Part shown: positions 33,599-46,425 of the stretch, in pieces
Layout of the letters: each line of letters starts with the position of its first letter
How positions within the stretch are numbered: position 1 is the first letter of the stretch
Made by a program: the position numbers and the translations under genes
Origin: Microbotryomycetes sp. JL201
Lineage: Eukaryota; Basidiomycota; Microbotryomycetes
Direction of reading: 5' to 3'
DNA: 64,000 nt
Assembly: GCA_033819885.1 (NCBI GenBank)
Contig: JAQYUZ010000014.1
Span: 248,001 to 312,000 of the forward strand
Notes under the pieces: generated by a model
What the model saw: the letters and a program-made list of their open reading frames with translations, nothing else
Database searches by the model: none
What the model was told of the DNA's origin: nothing

Positions 33599-36500
33599 AT
33601 GAAGTCTCTCCTGTGGACGACTGTTCTGTCCACTGTCGCCACGCTAGCTGCATCGACGCCAGTGGCCGACCGATGTCAGTTCGTCTAGCTCTGCGATGTC
33701 TCGGATCGTCGCGAACTGGATTCTTCCTCTATCCTAGACATTGTACAGCTGCACGACACCCATGAGCTCGAGCACATTCAAACTCATTTGGTGAAGCGAG
33801 GCGCGGGTTCGTAGCGTGTACGTGATTCGAGTCGCTTGAGCTGAGAGCCAGCCCGGCCCTCCAGAGCACGCGATCAGGCACCGCTTCGCGAGACGCGACA
33901 TTTTTCATGGGTTCTCGGTAGAGACGCGTGAGCCACATCATCTCTACTCCTTCGAAGGTACCAAGGCGAGTCATGTAGACTTGCGGTCTCGACCGGACTT
34001 CGTCAGCTGACGAGGATGTACCTGCAGAATGTGTGGCAGGTCCAGAGCGTACCCGGTCCTCCCCTTGTGTACAACCCGAGCCCTTCGAATTACACGAAAC
34101 CACCAAAGAAAGGCTTTGGTTTGATTGACCCAGTCTCGGTTTCAAATCAGGCGACAGCGGCAGGTGGCTCGTTTACCGGATTCGGAGTCAAAGTGGCCGT
34201 CATCGACACAGGTGAGGGAGCGTGCTCTCTTGTTCAAGAATTTTGCTGATTTGCGACATGTCACGAAGGAATCGACTACAGACATCCCGCCCTCGGCAAT
34301 TTCAACACGCCTCGGAAGGAACGCTCGTGCCTAGGAGCCTCACCTTGCAAGACACTCAAAGGCTTTGACTATGTCGGCAACTACTTCAATGACCCCTCAC
34401 GAGATACTGATCCGTTCGATGACTGTAATGGACACGGCACAGGTGTGGCCGGTGTAATTGGCGCCGCCACTCGCGACGGAACAGACGGCATGGTCGGCGT
34501 GGCACCAGACGTCAAATTCCTTGCCTACAGAGTCTTTAGCTGTCCTGACTTTGACGGAAACTCCCCATCGGGGTCAGACGATGATGTGAGAGCAATAAAT
34601 GACATGTGCTCCAGAGAAGATCGGACTCAATCGGCTCCGTACAGATTATTGCTGCCATCTCGCAAGCTGTCGCAGACGGTGCGGACATTATCAATTTGTC
34701 TTTGGGAGGGCCGTCAGGATGGGCGGGATCGCCCACTTCCGTGGCGGTCGACAATGCAGTGGCAAAAGGGAAGGCTGTCTTTGTTGCGGCCGGCAATGAT
34801 GGCGGACAAGGACCGCTTTACGCAAGCTCGCCCGGATCAGCGAAAACTGGCGTGAGCATCGGCGCTTTCCGGAACGAGCTTTACCCCCAGTGGCGCTTCA
34901 GAGCTCAGCCAGCACCCGGTTCGGACGCCGCATCCATCGCTGCAACCGAAGCAACCCGCAGCTTCTGGTACATTGGCAAGCACTTGATTGGCGCCCAAGT
35001 CAACATCGGCTTCCCGATCGTTCAGGTCGTCAACACAGCCGCCGCCTGTCCCGAGCCAACAGCTTCACCGTCGATCAATTTTGCCAATGCGATCGTCGTA
35101 GAGCTGCCGCTTGCATCGTGTAGCCTCTCGGACTATTTCAAGAAACTCAAAGGTTTTGGCGCAAGTTGATGTAGCTCTGCGATACCACTCTGTCATGGCT
35201 GACTGAACCTCACCGATGTTGTTGCAGGCTGATGTCGTCCTGGGGTACCTTGCAGGTGGAGACTCTCGCTCGGCTGACTCATTGCCAGGCATTCAAGAAG
35301 TCGCGGACGCAGAGAAGATCAGGTTCGGCCTGATTAGCACGAATGCAGAGGCCCAACGAGTGAGCTGTGCCACATCGCTGGGAGTGATCCGGCTAACGCG
35401 CAATATCTCAGTTGATTACTATGCGCAATAACGACCCTTCAAATTTTCAGATTGAATTCCCAGTAGAAGTTGCAAAACCGTTCATCACTAAAGAGTCACA
35501 GAAAGGTTCAAAGATGGAGCAATTTTCTTCTGTGGGTCCTAAATGGGACATCAAGCAAGAGATAGGTCAGCCTTCAGGAGTCGCCGTGTCCGCGGCCGGA
35601 GGGCAGATTGCCACTTTGGCGCCTCAGGCCCTTGGCTCGTTTGCCATCATGGACGGCACTAGCTTTGCGACGCCCTATGCCGCCGTGAGTGTATAGAGAG
35701 CAGTGAACGGCCAGTCTGTTAACCCTTCTGGCTGGTGCAGGGCTGCGCGGCCCTGTTCTACGAAGCTTGGAAATCGCTCGGTTCCCAACGCTCCTCACGC
35801 ATGAAGTGGGCTTTCATTCAAACGGCGATACCAATTTTTGTGCCACCAGCGATGACCTCAATCGCGCCACTGCACCAAAGCGGTGCCGGTCGACTTGCCG
35901 TCAACGATGCCATCAATGCACGCACATTCTTTTCTACCAATTGGCACGAGCTCGGCCAATCATCTGGGTTGCAAAAGCGCTATATTCCGGTCCATAATGC
36001 TGATAATAAGGCTATTACGTACTCGGTCACTCATCGTCCGGCGCTCGATATGATCCTGTACCAGGATTCGACTTCAACTCAGATCAATCCCGAGAATCAG
36101 GTCAACACCCGTGCCCCAGGCGCCGTCAAAGTGGTGCTTCCTGTCACCCGTTTCACCGTGCCCGCTGGCGAAGTTCGCAATCTCGAGATCCAATACAATA
36201 TTCCTGCTGCGACGGGTCGCCAACGAGTCGCATACTCGGGCTACATTCAATTGCTGGGCAATGACAAACGACCGAGCATGCGTCTGCCATATAGTGGCAT
36301 CACTGGCAAGCTCGAGACGCTCAATGTCATCGATCGGACGACAACGTACACGTCCAGACAGTTGCCCTTCTTGACTCATTCGGCTTCTGTCCCCAACATT
36401 GACACCGTTCCGGCGAATGGCGCGCCTACGCTGCCCGCGAGCGCTCGCGCGCCTTCAGGAGACACGTTCAACGTCGCCGCCGGTGATTTCCCGACGATCA

Positions 36501-36895
36501 TTTACCGACTGAATGCCGGAGCTCAGGTCGTCCGCTGGAACGTCTGGAATGAAGCGATGACGAGTCGTTTGGGACACTTGCCTGGATCGCTTGGAAGGCT
36601 CGATCAATGGCGAGCTCGCACGAAAGGAGTAGCCTACTACACAAGTGACAGAACATTTGAATACATCCAGTGGGACGGAATATACAACGCTGGACTCGGA
36701 ATCAAGCAGGTACCAGAACGGACGGGCATTCAAGCGAGTGGTCGCGTCCGGCTTCAGCTTTCCGTCTTGAGACCGGGAGGATTAAAGTCAAACGCCAAAG
36801 ATTATGATTCGTGGTTCTCTGTTCCGATGAACATTGTTCGCTCGACACCTGACAAGAAGAAGAGAGGCGAGAGGGCCGTCATTGACCTTCACTAG
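33599..36895 (+). CDS. Secreted subtilisin-like serine protease (S8)
   Basis: Extracellular endopeptidase of the pyrolysin/Vpr-like subtilase group. The start MKSLLWTTVLSTVATLAAS is a signal peptide. An I9 propeptide follows (YIVQLHDTHELEHIQTHLVKR, then RRDIFHGFSVE). The mature domain carries the catalytic Asp in VKVAVIDTG, the His in DCNGHGTGVAGVIG and the Ser in IMDGTSFATPYAA. A large insert between His and Ser is the protease-associated-like region typical of this group. The C-terminal 390 residues form the Fn3-like beta domain (VPAGEVRNLEIQYN). Several introns are clear, but the joins between propeptide exons around 33830-34016 are not resolved. No membrane anchor is seen at the C-terminus. 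It converges with AUR1. Confidence 0.88.
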
Positions 36896-37198
36896 GACGG
36901 CCATGTGCAATAATGGGACACGGAATTCCTATCTGGGGAAGGAAGGGAGAGTAACGTTCAGCCGCACATTGCGTCGTTGGTTTCTGCTCATTTTGTGGGA
37001 TTTTGAGAGCGCAGATTCAAGGTGTGCACGCTATTGTTTGACCGAGCGGTTTTGGTATCCGGTGATGTATTGCGAATTGGAACGGATGCACTTCAGAAAT
37101 ACGAGTGTCCTGACTATAACAACAACCAAAAGAAAGAGACGAGACCGGTAGTCAAGCAAAGAGCAAGGCGGCGTCGATATTGTGAATGCAGCGCGCGA
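36896..37198. other. Intergenic, convergent 3' ends
   Basis: About 300 bases between the subtilase and AUR1 stops; nothing beyond presumed 3' UTRs is seen. Confidence 0.5.
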
Positions 37199-38841
37199 CT
37201 AGACCTTTTCGTGTATAGGTGAGCGCCTGAGATCGTCAATTTCGAATTCGTCATCGGCGTTTCGAACAGCTTCGTAACCGCCGACTATGATCTTTGGTGG
37301 TGTCCTCAAACCTGCGCTGTCGAAGCTCGTCGAACTGCTCGTTCTTGTGCTGGTTCCAGACAAATACAAGCCGTTCGAGTAATTCTCTCCATCTCGGATA
37401 CCATGCCACAGTCTCTCCCAGCCGTTCGTCAGGCTCTTGTCTTGATGCTCGAGGTCGAGCTTGCGCAGAAAGGCTCGTTCGGCTATCAGAAAAGCAATGG
37501 CGGCATAGGCAGTGCCTACGAGCAAATCAATCGCCCAATGGTGATGGAGGTATTGCGTGGCCCAAAACTGTAGACAATACTAAGCGTCAGCACCATGCGT
37601 GACACTCGAGGACGTAAACTACGAAACGAACCATCCAGAACGAGTAAAACCATGCAAAGGTCAGTCCTTTAATGCCACGAGAATATCGAGCAACGAACAA
37701 GCTGCAGCAGATGGCTGTCGCTGCGTGCAAGCTCGGGATAGCGCCAAAAACGACCGGACCTTTGCCGAACGCTTTCGCGTAAATGTGAGTGCCAAGGATA
37801 TGATCAACACGAATCAGGCCGGCCGGACTGCCTGGATACGAGTAGTCTGGCACAGCAGCGTCGACGCCGTATTGATCGTAGAACCAAGGTGATGCGTTCG
37901 GAAAGGCGAGATGCGTCATCAGGCCGGCCAAGTTTTGCAATCCAAGGCACTGCGAGACCGAATGTTGCCATTGTCAGTTTCAATCGCTGGCATATTGCGT
38001 GTACGAGAGCTGCGCACCCAACCAAAAACGTTGGCTGCGCCTTGACATCCGAACCCCCAGATCCACCATGCAGCGATGATCGGACTGGCAAAATGTAGCT
38101 GTTCGAGGAGATTTGTGCAAGTGAGTCGTCGGTCAACCTCCTGAATGCAATTTGGCTGACCGCGCCATAGGAAGCAAACGCAAACAAATCCAGTCCGTCA
38201 CACTGGTGATGGACGAGTAATTCAGCTTGGGTCTCCCCGAAAAATGAAGAGCGCTCACGATTGGCAGCTTGCTGAGTTGATAAGTGCCTTCGAGCGCGAG
38301 TGGGAAGAGGGCGACCGAGCAAGCGAAAACTTTTGCGCGCGAAGGCCGGTCGTCGCGCTTGGAGTGGCATTCGTTGGCTGCACGTGGCAAGTTGTCCCAC
38401 ATGGCTGGTCAATTTGTGCGCATCTTACGGTGGAAGCTGACTGCGGGCTCGTCCAGCATGACGGCACGCGTGGGGACCGCGCAGTACCACCTCGGCGTTT
38501 TTGGTGCGGTAAAAGGCAAGTGCACTCACCAAAACTGTAGACGAGTCGAGCCAGGGGCAGGACGAGCAAGGTACAGAGGATGATGCCAATGGGACTCAGT
38601 AGCCACTCGTTGGCTCTTGGGAGCAGATCAATGTGGATCTGCACAAATTCGGTTAGGGAACGCTGCGCAATCTTTATCGCGGCGGCGGCGGCGAGTTTCT
38701 GCCACTGACCGGCGGTCGCTTGCTGTCTGGAATAAGTTTGACGCCGCGCTTGAATGTCAGAGTCCAAGCCAGCACTGGTGCAGCTCCGACTTTTGCAGTA
38801 TTATCGGGACCGAGGAGCGAATGCCAAGGTCCGAGCGTCAT
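37199..38841 (-). CDS. AUR1: Inositol phosphorylceramide synthase (AUR1-like, PAP2 fold)
   Basis: Golgi membrane enzyme that moves phosphoinositol from phosphatidylinositol to ceramide, an essential fungal sphingolipid step and the target of aureobasidin A. The start at 38841 (MTLGPWHSLLG) gives an exon that joins in frame to IHIDLLPRANEWLLSPIGI. The lumenal PAP2 motifs are GSPAGLIRVDHILG, FGAIPSLHAATA (catalytic His of the SLH motif) and TQYLHHHWAIDLLVG (second catalytic His and Asp). Several hydrophobic helices surround them. A hydrophilic tail of about 70 residues ends the protein. At least six introns are present. The GSPAGL and PSLH pattern points to AUR1 rather than to lipid phosphatases of the DPP1 type. 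Confidence 0.82.
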
Positions 38842-39895
38842 TGCATCGGCGGACCGGGAAAAGCGTGTGCAGCGTCTCTGTCAGCGCTAAAAGCATGTAC
38901 GAGTCGCCGAGGGCGTAGACTGACATGCAATCGACCATAGTCTGTACCAAAGGGGCCTTTCGTTGAGCAGAACCCAGGCAATGTGCGCGCCGAGTCGCTG
39001 GACCGGCCTCGCGAGCCTCGCAACGCCCACACCTGCGCTTCTGCACGCGCGGACGGCGAGCATCGACGGCGCTGGCAGCTCAGAGCTCGATAACCAAGCG
39101 TTGCCGAGTATTTCCCCGGGGTAAATGTACGCGAGTCGAGGCGAAAACCAAGTCACGCGACAGTGCGCCTTCGCAAAATCCGCAGTGCCAAGCGCGATCT
39201 GCCCGCGACCGCGTCCGTGTGCAGAACTGACTAGCAATATCAACATTTGCTCGGAAGCAATGGTAGTCATACCTACGCCTCTGAGGTCCTCCGATGCGCT
39301 AGCGAGTGCAGGCGAGGACTACAGCCAAGGTTTTCGTCAGCAACAGTTAGTCAAGCTCGAGATCTACAGCATCTGCAATCGATCGCCGAGCCCAGCTGAC
39401 GATGCGCGAGGAACGCATGCACATCGGACGAGACCAACAATCGAGTACGTATTGCTGATATGATTGCATCTGCTGGGCAGAGAAGCTCATGATCACGACA
39501 GGAGGAAACCAGTCACGTGATCTCGATCGGCGGAGAAAATGCAGTTGTCCCTGGCAACCGGGTACCGAGGCTGGAGCCGAATTGTGTGGAACGCGGGTAG
39601 CGACATGTCTGGCCGGTCAAGCGTGAAGCAGGAGAGCAACGTGCAATACCGCCAGCCCCAACGAGCCCAGCCACAGCGAGCGCAAGGATCTGCACCGCAT
39701 AAAGGCCTCCAAAAAAAATACATCTAAAAACAGTTCGCTCGTCATGAGTGAAGAGATAAGCCTAATAGCAGAGGCGGCAACATCTGATCAAATGCATCAA
39801 AGCGCCCCACCTGCAGTGACATTTCCCCCACTTTTGTTCCGTGCTCACCGGTTTGCCAGACAGGGATAGGTTCGCGTGCCCCGCTTGCGGAAACG
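38842..39895. other. Intergenic, divergent, no gene seen
   Basis: About 1.05 kb between the 5' ends of AUR1 and the lactonase gene. A minus-strand frame of 127 codons (38887-39270) lacks codon or family support. A TCACGTGA palindrome lies at 39513-39520. It likely holds both promoters. Confidence 0.45.
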
Positions 39896-41615
39896 ATGGA
39901 CTCGGTACCAGAAAGTGTACAAGTGAGTAATCCGATCCTCTCCATCGCTTGTCGGACTCCGCTGGCCTGCATCATCTGGATGCACGCGGCTTGCGTTCAG
40001 CAGAGCGCACTTCTGACTATGACTCCCGGTAGTACTGCCCGCCGTCGAGCCATGCTGTACTCCCAGGCGCCTTTTCTCGAGAGATGATGACTCCGTCTTT
40101 CTACACGGCCGATCCGAGCTCAGGACAACTCAAATTCCCGCAAGACCCTCAAAAACCGTTCGTCGTCGTGCACAAGTCTTTCCTGGACGTCATTGGCAAA
40201 CAGCCAAAGCTAAGAATGCTGGCAAAGTCAGACTCGCTCGGTCAGCGCGCGTTTCACGAAGCAGGAATATACATTCGCAAGGACAACGAAGTGTATTTGA
40301 CGAGCAATCTCGTTCACGACCCCGACGCACGCAACCAGATTTCAAAGATCAAACTCTCTGCACTCGAAGAAGGCAAGACTGTCGACAACTCTTGGGAGGA
40401 CGTTAGCACGCAGCCCGAAGTTGTAACGGGCAATGGGGGAACGATCTGGGGCGACAAGTTACTGCTATGTTCGCAGGGTTTAGGTCAAGAGATACCTTCG
40501 GCGTTGTGGCTTGTTGACCCGTACCCGCCGTACAATGCGACAAACATTCTCAACAACTTTCACGGTCAGCTTGCGTCGTGTCTCCGAGGCTCGCATGTCG
40601 AGCTTATTTGTAACATCCACAATCCGTAGGACGGCCTTTCAACGCCATTAACGACGTTGTCATCTTGCCTGCGCCGTCAGATGATCCGGCCGTGCCTCAT
40701 CCAACGACGTGCCGAACCGATATTCACCATTTGCCACATACAACCATCTGGTTTACTGATCCGACGTACGGCTTTGTGCAAGGCTACAAACCAAGACCGT
40801 TGCTCCCCAATCAAGTCTATTGTTTCAATCCGACGACAGGCGACGTGAGATGCGTGGCGGGTGCGTCCTCGCGATCAGAGCGTTCCCAGTCCACGACTGA
40901 CCTGACTTGGGCTTCAGATGGCCTCAAGATGCCGAATGGGCTATGTTTCAATTGGGAAGGCACGAAATTGTATGTGACCGATACGGGCGCGGTAACGATC
41001 AAACCAGGCGAGACATCGTTTTCGGCAGACTCGGCAGAGCCGGCAACAATGTAAAGTTGTTTGGTCATTGCAAGTACGAATCACAAGCTGACTGCTTAGA
41101 GATACGCGTACAGTTACGTATACGATGTCGTGCGACCCTCTCATTGTGCGGATCTGACGGCCGAAGGCCCAACTTTGCACAATAAGCGCGTCTTTGCGTT
41201 TGCCGAGTAAGCTTCGCCGAGCAGGAATGAGCGTCTCGCAGTGCGAGATGAATGCTCAAACGTTGCTTGCATACACAGCTGTGGCGTACCGGACGGTATC
41301 AAGACTGATCGAGCAGGCAACGTATATTCGGGCTGTGGAGATGGAATTCATGTCAGTTCGCTATGGTTTTCACCATTCTCAGCACGGCTCCTCGACTGAC
41401 AAAGACCTTGACAGGTATGGAACGCAGCCGGCACATTGATCGGCAAGGTCATTCTTCCACCAGACGCTGTTCCATCTCAGTGGCCCTCCACCGATCCAGC
41501 GCACAAGCACAGGCTGTCTGCGAATTTCTGTTTTGCAGACAACAAGCTCGTCATTTTCGCGCAAGACAGGATTTACGAAGCAACATTGGGCGAAAACACG
41601 CTGGGTGCTATCTGA
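39896..41615 (+). CDS. SMP-30/gluconolactonase-type lactonohydrolase
   Basis: Six-bladed propeller lactonase related to fungal lactonohydrolases, which open aldono- or pantoyl-lactones using a bound divalent cation. Segments in order are AFHEAGIYIRKDNEVYLTSN (metal-binding Glu region), NGGTIWGDKLLLCSQGLG, NAINDVVI (Asn-Asp metal site), TTIWFTDPTYGFVQGYKPRP, DGLKMPNGLCFNWEGTKLYV and the last blade GKVILPPDAVPSQ. These match the family's blade motifs. The end is TLGENTLGAI at 41615. There are about five introns. The start is uncertain: the ATG at 39896 (MDSVPESVQ) fits the family but its joining phase is not clean. The ATGs at 40084/40087 (MMTPSFYTADPSS) are the fallback. No clear signal peptide is seen. 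Confidence 0.82.
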
Positions 41616-42091
41616 AGCGCTCAAACCCCGTCTCAACACTGTGATAGTATTTGAAATTGCCACGAAAACGTTGATGATTGAGCGACAGCATTTCAACAGG
41701 AGGTCTGTGCGCAGTCGAGTTTCATTCGCCGTATTGGCAGCGGAGTTGATTCTTGGGCCTGTATTTCTGACGCGTCAAGCCTTTGCAGACCTCACAAACG
41801 AGTGTGCTGCCAGTGCCGTCCTCTCCGCCCGTCTGTAACGCGCACGCGGCGACCGCACGTCATCCGCTCGACGCCAGGCCAAACAGCCGTTCACAGGCCG
41901 CATTTGTGGACAGTTGCCCAGTAGCGCCCCATTGACTGTGTATTCGAGCCAGCAACGCAGTCACTCACCGCAGCAAAGCCCCGTGATCGCTCACTCGGCC
42001 GCGTTAGAACGCCCCCACCTGCGCCCGTCATCTCATAGCCAAGTATCCGGCCCAATCGCATACGCGCAACTCTTTCAAGACCATTGACAAG
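41616..42091. other. Intergenic, promoter of ARP3
   Basis: About 475 bases; nothing recognised apart from the presumed ARP3 promoter and leader. Confidence 0.5.
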
Positions 42092-43783
42092 ATGAATCTC
42101 GCTCCTGTCGTTCTTGACAATGGCACGGGCGGAACAAAGATGGGGTGCGTTTGTCCCCAGGGCCGATGCAATCTCGTCTCGTGCTCAATTTTCAATGTCG
42201 ACCACAGATTCGCAGGCAACTCTGAGCCCTCCTTTGTACTACCAACGGCGATCGCGACCCGAGGCGGGTCATCGTCAAAGGCTCCAGCCGTGCCAGCCAA
42301 ACCTTCTGGTCTCGGCAGCTCGTCTGGAGGGCATCTCGCGTCAAAACGTGGAATTGATGATCTCGACTTTCACATCGGCCACGAGGCGCTCGCCAATTCG
42401 AAAACGTACTCGGTCAGCTATCCGATCAGGCACGGTCAGATCGAGGATTGGGATCAAATGGAGAGGTACTGGGAGCATTGCATCTTCAAGTACCTCAGGT
42501 GCGAGCCAGAAGACCACTACTTTTTGCTTGTGAGTGCGCGCCTTTCGGACTGTTCATCTCGAACGCTAGCCTGATTTCTTTGTCACTTGCCAGACCGAAC
42601 CGCCTCTCAATGCGCCTGAGAATCGCGAGGCGACGGCAGAAATCATGTTTGAATCTTTCAATGTCAAGGGTTTGTACATCGCCGTGCAAGCTGTACTTGC
42701 TCTGGCGGCCTCATGGACGTCGGCAAAAGTCACGGATAGGACGTTGACGGGAACAGTCATCGACTCGGGAGACGGTGTCACGCACGTCATTCCGGTCGTG
42801 AGTCCGATTGTATCGGGCTCAGGAGATTGCTTTTGCTGAGAATCGGTTGTTGATGCGCAGGCCGAAGGCTACGTCATTGGTTCTGCGATCAAGCACATTC
42901 CCATCGCCGGTCGTGACATTACGTCGTTTGTGCAACAATTGTTGCGCGAGCGTGGCGAGACGGGTATTCCCCCAGAAGATTCGTTGCGCGTGGCCGAACG
43001 CATCAAGGAAGATTACGCGTACGTGTGTGGCGACATGGTCAAAGAATTTGGCAAATACGACCGCGAACCGTCCAAATTCTTTGGGCTGTACGAAGGACTG
43101 GACAGCCGTACAAACAGAGTAAGATGACGAATGGCAAGGCATACGCATATTATGACGAGCTGACCTGTCTTGCCTACAAACAGAAATACACGGTCGACGT
43201 CGGTTACGAAAGGTTCTTGGCGCCCGAAATCTTTTTCAACCCCGAGATCATGTCGTCCGACTTTTTGACGCCTTTGCCCGAGGTTGTCGATAACGTGATC
43301 CAGGCTTCGCCGATCGATGTTCGACGAGGCTTGTACAAGGTGCGGAAGCCCACGCGGCTTGTGACATTCTACGCAATCATGCTGACAGATTGTGAATGCT
43401 ATAGAATATTGTCTTGTCTGGTGGTTCGACCATGTTTGACCATTTTGGCCGACGTTTGCAGCGCGACTTGAAGCATCTCGTCGACACGCGAATCACCAAC
43501 AGTGAAGTCACGAGTGGTGGTCTTATGCGGGTCCGTAACTCTTGACATGGCTTTGACATTTGTACAACCGATCGCTGACACTGTTTTGAACCCCGCGCAG
43601 TCCACGGGCGTCGATGTCAACGTGATTTCGCACAAGAAGCAGCGTTACGCCGTGTGGTTTGGCGGTTCATTGCTCGCTTCTACACCCGAGTTTACCAGCT
43701 ACTGTCACTCGAAAGCTGATTATGACGAGCACGGACCGAGCTTGGTCAGGAGGTTCCAAATCTTTGGTTCGGCGAGCGCGTAA
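42092..43783 (+). CDS. ARP3: Actin-related protein 3
   Basis: Subunit of the Arp2/3 complex that nucleates branched actin at endocytic patches. The start [18 protein letters not shown] carries the phosphate-1 loop. Then come [35 protein letters not shown] and [20 protein letters not shown], followed by [14 protein letters not shown] (phosphate-2 loop). Arp3-specific stretches follow ([44 protein letters not shown]). [21 protein letters not shown] and [20 protein letters not shown] close the fold. About seven introns are needed. An Ala/Pro/Ser-rich insert after the first exons lies where Arp3 has its usual insertion. The identification is secure. Confidence 0.95.
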
Positions 43784-43936
43784 ATGTTTCCAGCTCGCGC
43801 GAATGTAGATTGGCGTAGAATAAGACTGTGCCTCTTTCGGTGAAAAAGAAAGTATCGTGAAACATGCGTGCTTTGTAATTCACCCGAGTCTTCTTGTTTC
43901 GTTTCAGTCAGAAGTTTGGTCGATTAATCCCGACGA

Positions 43937-45771
43937 ATGGCCGCCTCAGTGTCCAGTCGCACTGGCGCGAGAGTTAATTCTTTGAGCTCTGCTGTTGGAT
44001 CTGTGCCGTTGTCCATTTCTTCTTCGGGCGCGATCAAGTCGAACAACACGACGACGACGACGGCGCCCAGTCAAGCTGCATCAACTAGTACGAGCCACTC
44101 GCCTGTCGACCCATCAAAATGGACTTATAAGAAGCTGTCGAACGGGCACAGGAGTCAAGTTCGATGCGTCGCGTGTGAGTTGCGAGGGACAAGCTTTCAG
44201 GTTTGGGCAACAGACACGGCTTGCAACGAGACTGATCGCCGACCTTTGATGTCGATCAAGTGACAAGCTGACCTATTGATGGGTCTGTGCTGCGTGGATA
44301 GGGAATTGCGATGGACGAAGGCTCGCGAGCGGAGCTCAGGACGGCACTCTGCGTGTATGGCAGCCCGAAAAAGGTGAGACGATCGGCGGTATGACTTGGA
44401 CGTCGAACAAATATGAGACTATGACCGGTCCCTCTCACGATGGCGCGAAGCTGGTCTGTGACGTTGTAGTGCAGTTTCCGATCAGAACTCTAGTTTGCCA
44501 CTTGTCGTGCCTCGTCGTGCTGAGCTGATCACGTGGACTGTGCTGTTCGGTATTGTTATGCAGATTCGAGGTCGAGCGTCGAGTATCGAGGACACACTGG
44601 TGACGCTTCGCTCGTGAGGTGGAATCCCGTTCATCCGGAACGTTTCGCAAGCTGCAGCGCAACAGGTCAGTTTAATCGGGCGAGAGGATGATCGGACATG
44701 TCTAATTATGATGACCAATCGAGTAGCGTCAGACAAGAGTTTGCACTTTTGGTGAGTTGGCCGTTCGTACTTTACAGCTCGCTCTTTCTGACAGCCTCTG
44801 CTCCCACTCACGTAGGGATATGCGAGGTGAGATTCGCAACCATTGAGCACAGTAGTATAATTCACTCATTCTTGTGAGCGTAGAGGGTAATCGACCGACG
44901 CACACGATCGCAACCGAGGGCGAAAACATTCAGATGGTCTGGTCACCCGATGGCAAGACAATCGTCGTCAGCAGCAGAAGAGACATCATGACATGGATTG
45001 ACGTCGAGTCGCAGCAGATCATTAAAAAGTGGGACGTTGGGAAAGAGGTCAGTCCAAACTTTAGTTGACCTGCCAGCGTAAATTGGCGAGTGTTGACCGA
45101 TAGTTGCAGACGAACGAGTCGATTTTTAGTCATGATGGCCGTATTTTGTTCATGGCCGTAGACGGATACGCCGTATTGACGGCTTTTCCACAAGGCCACG
45201 ACATCCATAGAATACAGGTCTCACCTGCCGCCGTGACGGTGTTGGATTTGGATCCGAAGGGGAGGTAAGTGTCCGGATCCGAAGCAGTCTCTGCACGGCG
45301 AGGCAGCTCATCATACATCACGGGGCAAGATACCTGGCTGCAGGATCAACAGATGCCACGGTCACGCTGTGGGACACTAGAGAATGGACTTGTACCGCCT
45401 CGGCCGGATTTCACGAGTGAGTGTCGTCTGAGTCTGCACGGAAGCATTGTCTGACACGTAACCGCCTTTCATTCGCAGTGAACCACCTCGTGTTGTGCGC
45501 TTTTGCAATGATGGGCAATACCTCGCGTCGTCTTGTGGTGACAAGGAAGTCGTTGTGGTGGGTACCTTTCCGCCACACTCGCACAGACAGGCTCGTTGAT
45601 TTTGCCTGTGCGGTGGCCTCACAGTCTCGTGTGCCATCTTTGGCCACAGTCATGACACTGCCTACGGGAGGCCCGGTAGATAGCGTTGCGTGGCACCCTA
45701 CAAAAAACGTTTTGGCGTTCTCGAGCAGCGAGGATGTCGGTGGCGTTCGACTTTGGGGTCCTGGGTTGTAG
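43937..45771 (+). CDS. TEX1: THO complex subunit 3 (TEX1/THOC3), WD40 protein
   Basis: Beta-propeller subunit of THO/TREX, which couples transcription to mRNA packaging and export. After a Ser/Thr-rich leader of about 60 residues, the exons give WD repeats: SRVEYRGHTGDASLVRWNPV, TIATEGENIQMVWSPDGK, DIMTWIDVESQQIIKKW, LAAGSTDATVTLWDTREWTC and GGPVDSVAWHPTKNVLAFSS. The order and the HPERFASCSA segment match THOC3. The gene is broken by many short introns, about nine. It ends LWGPGL. The first repeats, around 44160-44400, are the least certain joins. Confidence 0.85.
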
Positions 45772-46425
45772 CGTCTTGTGACAATATGATCCCGCTCAGC
45801 GATGTATATGCGTGCAGAGAGGTCGTCTGAGTGATCACGTCACCGGATCGCTCGTCGGGACCGCTTTTGCAGATCCGGATTTTGGAAAGGTCCTGCTCGC
45901 TCAAGAGACTGTTGCTTTTCATCACGTCTCACGGTCGCCTCCGAGTGCTGAGCTCTGCTTGCCCCACACGTCGATCGGCCATTACACGCCTCTGTACAGA
46001 CTGTCTGCCCAGACATCTGCCCTGCCGCCGGGCTAGACTCACGGACGACGTGCGGCATTCGTGCAAGTGCCGAGGCCATCCGAGTCAGTCACTGTGGTGC
46101 TACGATCTGCCTTGTGTGCCTCGACTATGTCCGGCTCGGGCGTCGTGTCGCGATTCGTGTTGGCTGCGAGCGCACGCGGCCTGCGTGACAGTCACACACG
46201 CCGACAGACACGCAGACGTTACCTTGCATTGCACTTTGAGGCGCTCGTCTGGCGGCTGTCGTGCTCGCACCTTGCCGTGTTCGCGCGTTTCAGCGAGGCA
46301 GTGCTTCTCCGTCGCGCCTTGGCACGACAGCTACTCAAAGTCGAGCCAGCCAGGCACTACTGCACAACGTGAGGAGCGCGCTGACACAGTCTTGACACTG
46401 TTCTTGTAGACGAGCCCCTGACCGC
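45772..46425. other. Intergenic, promoter of SMI1
   Basis: About 650 bases. A 192-codon plus-strand frame (45831-46409) is Cys/Arg-rich, overlaps another frame and resembles nothing. I treat the region as promoter and 5' leader. Confidence 0.45.

Noticed and set aside
33985-34016. About 30-base intron in the subtilase propeptide region
   Set aside because: It would restore the frame, but it is far shorter than other introns here (about 50 or more). The local exon structure is left unresolved.
38887-39270. Minus-strand frame of 127 codons between AUR1 and the lactonase
   Set aside because: No family resemblance, no splice support and an unlikely composition.
45831-46409. Plus-strand frame of 192 codons before SMI1
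   Set aside because: Cys/Arg-rich composition, another long frame overlaps it, and no family resemblance. Left as promoter region.
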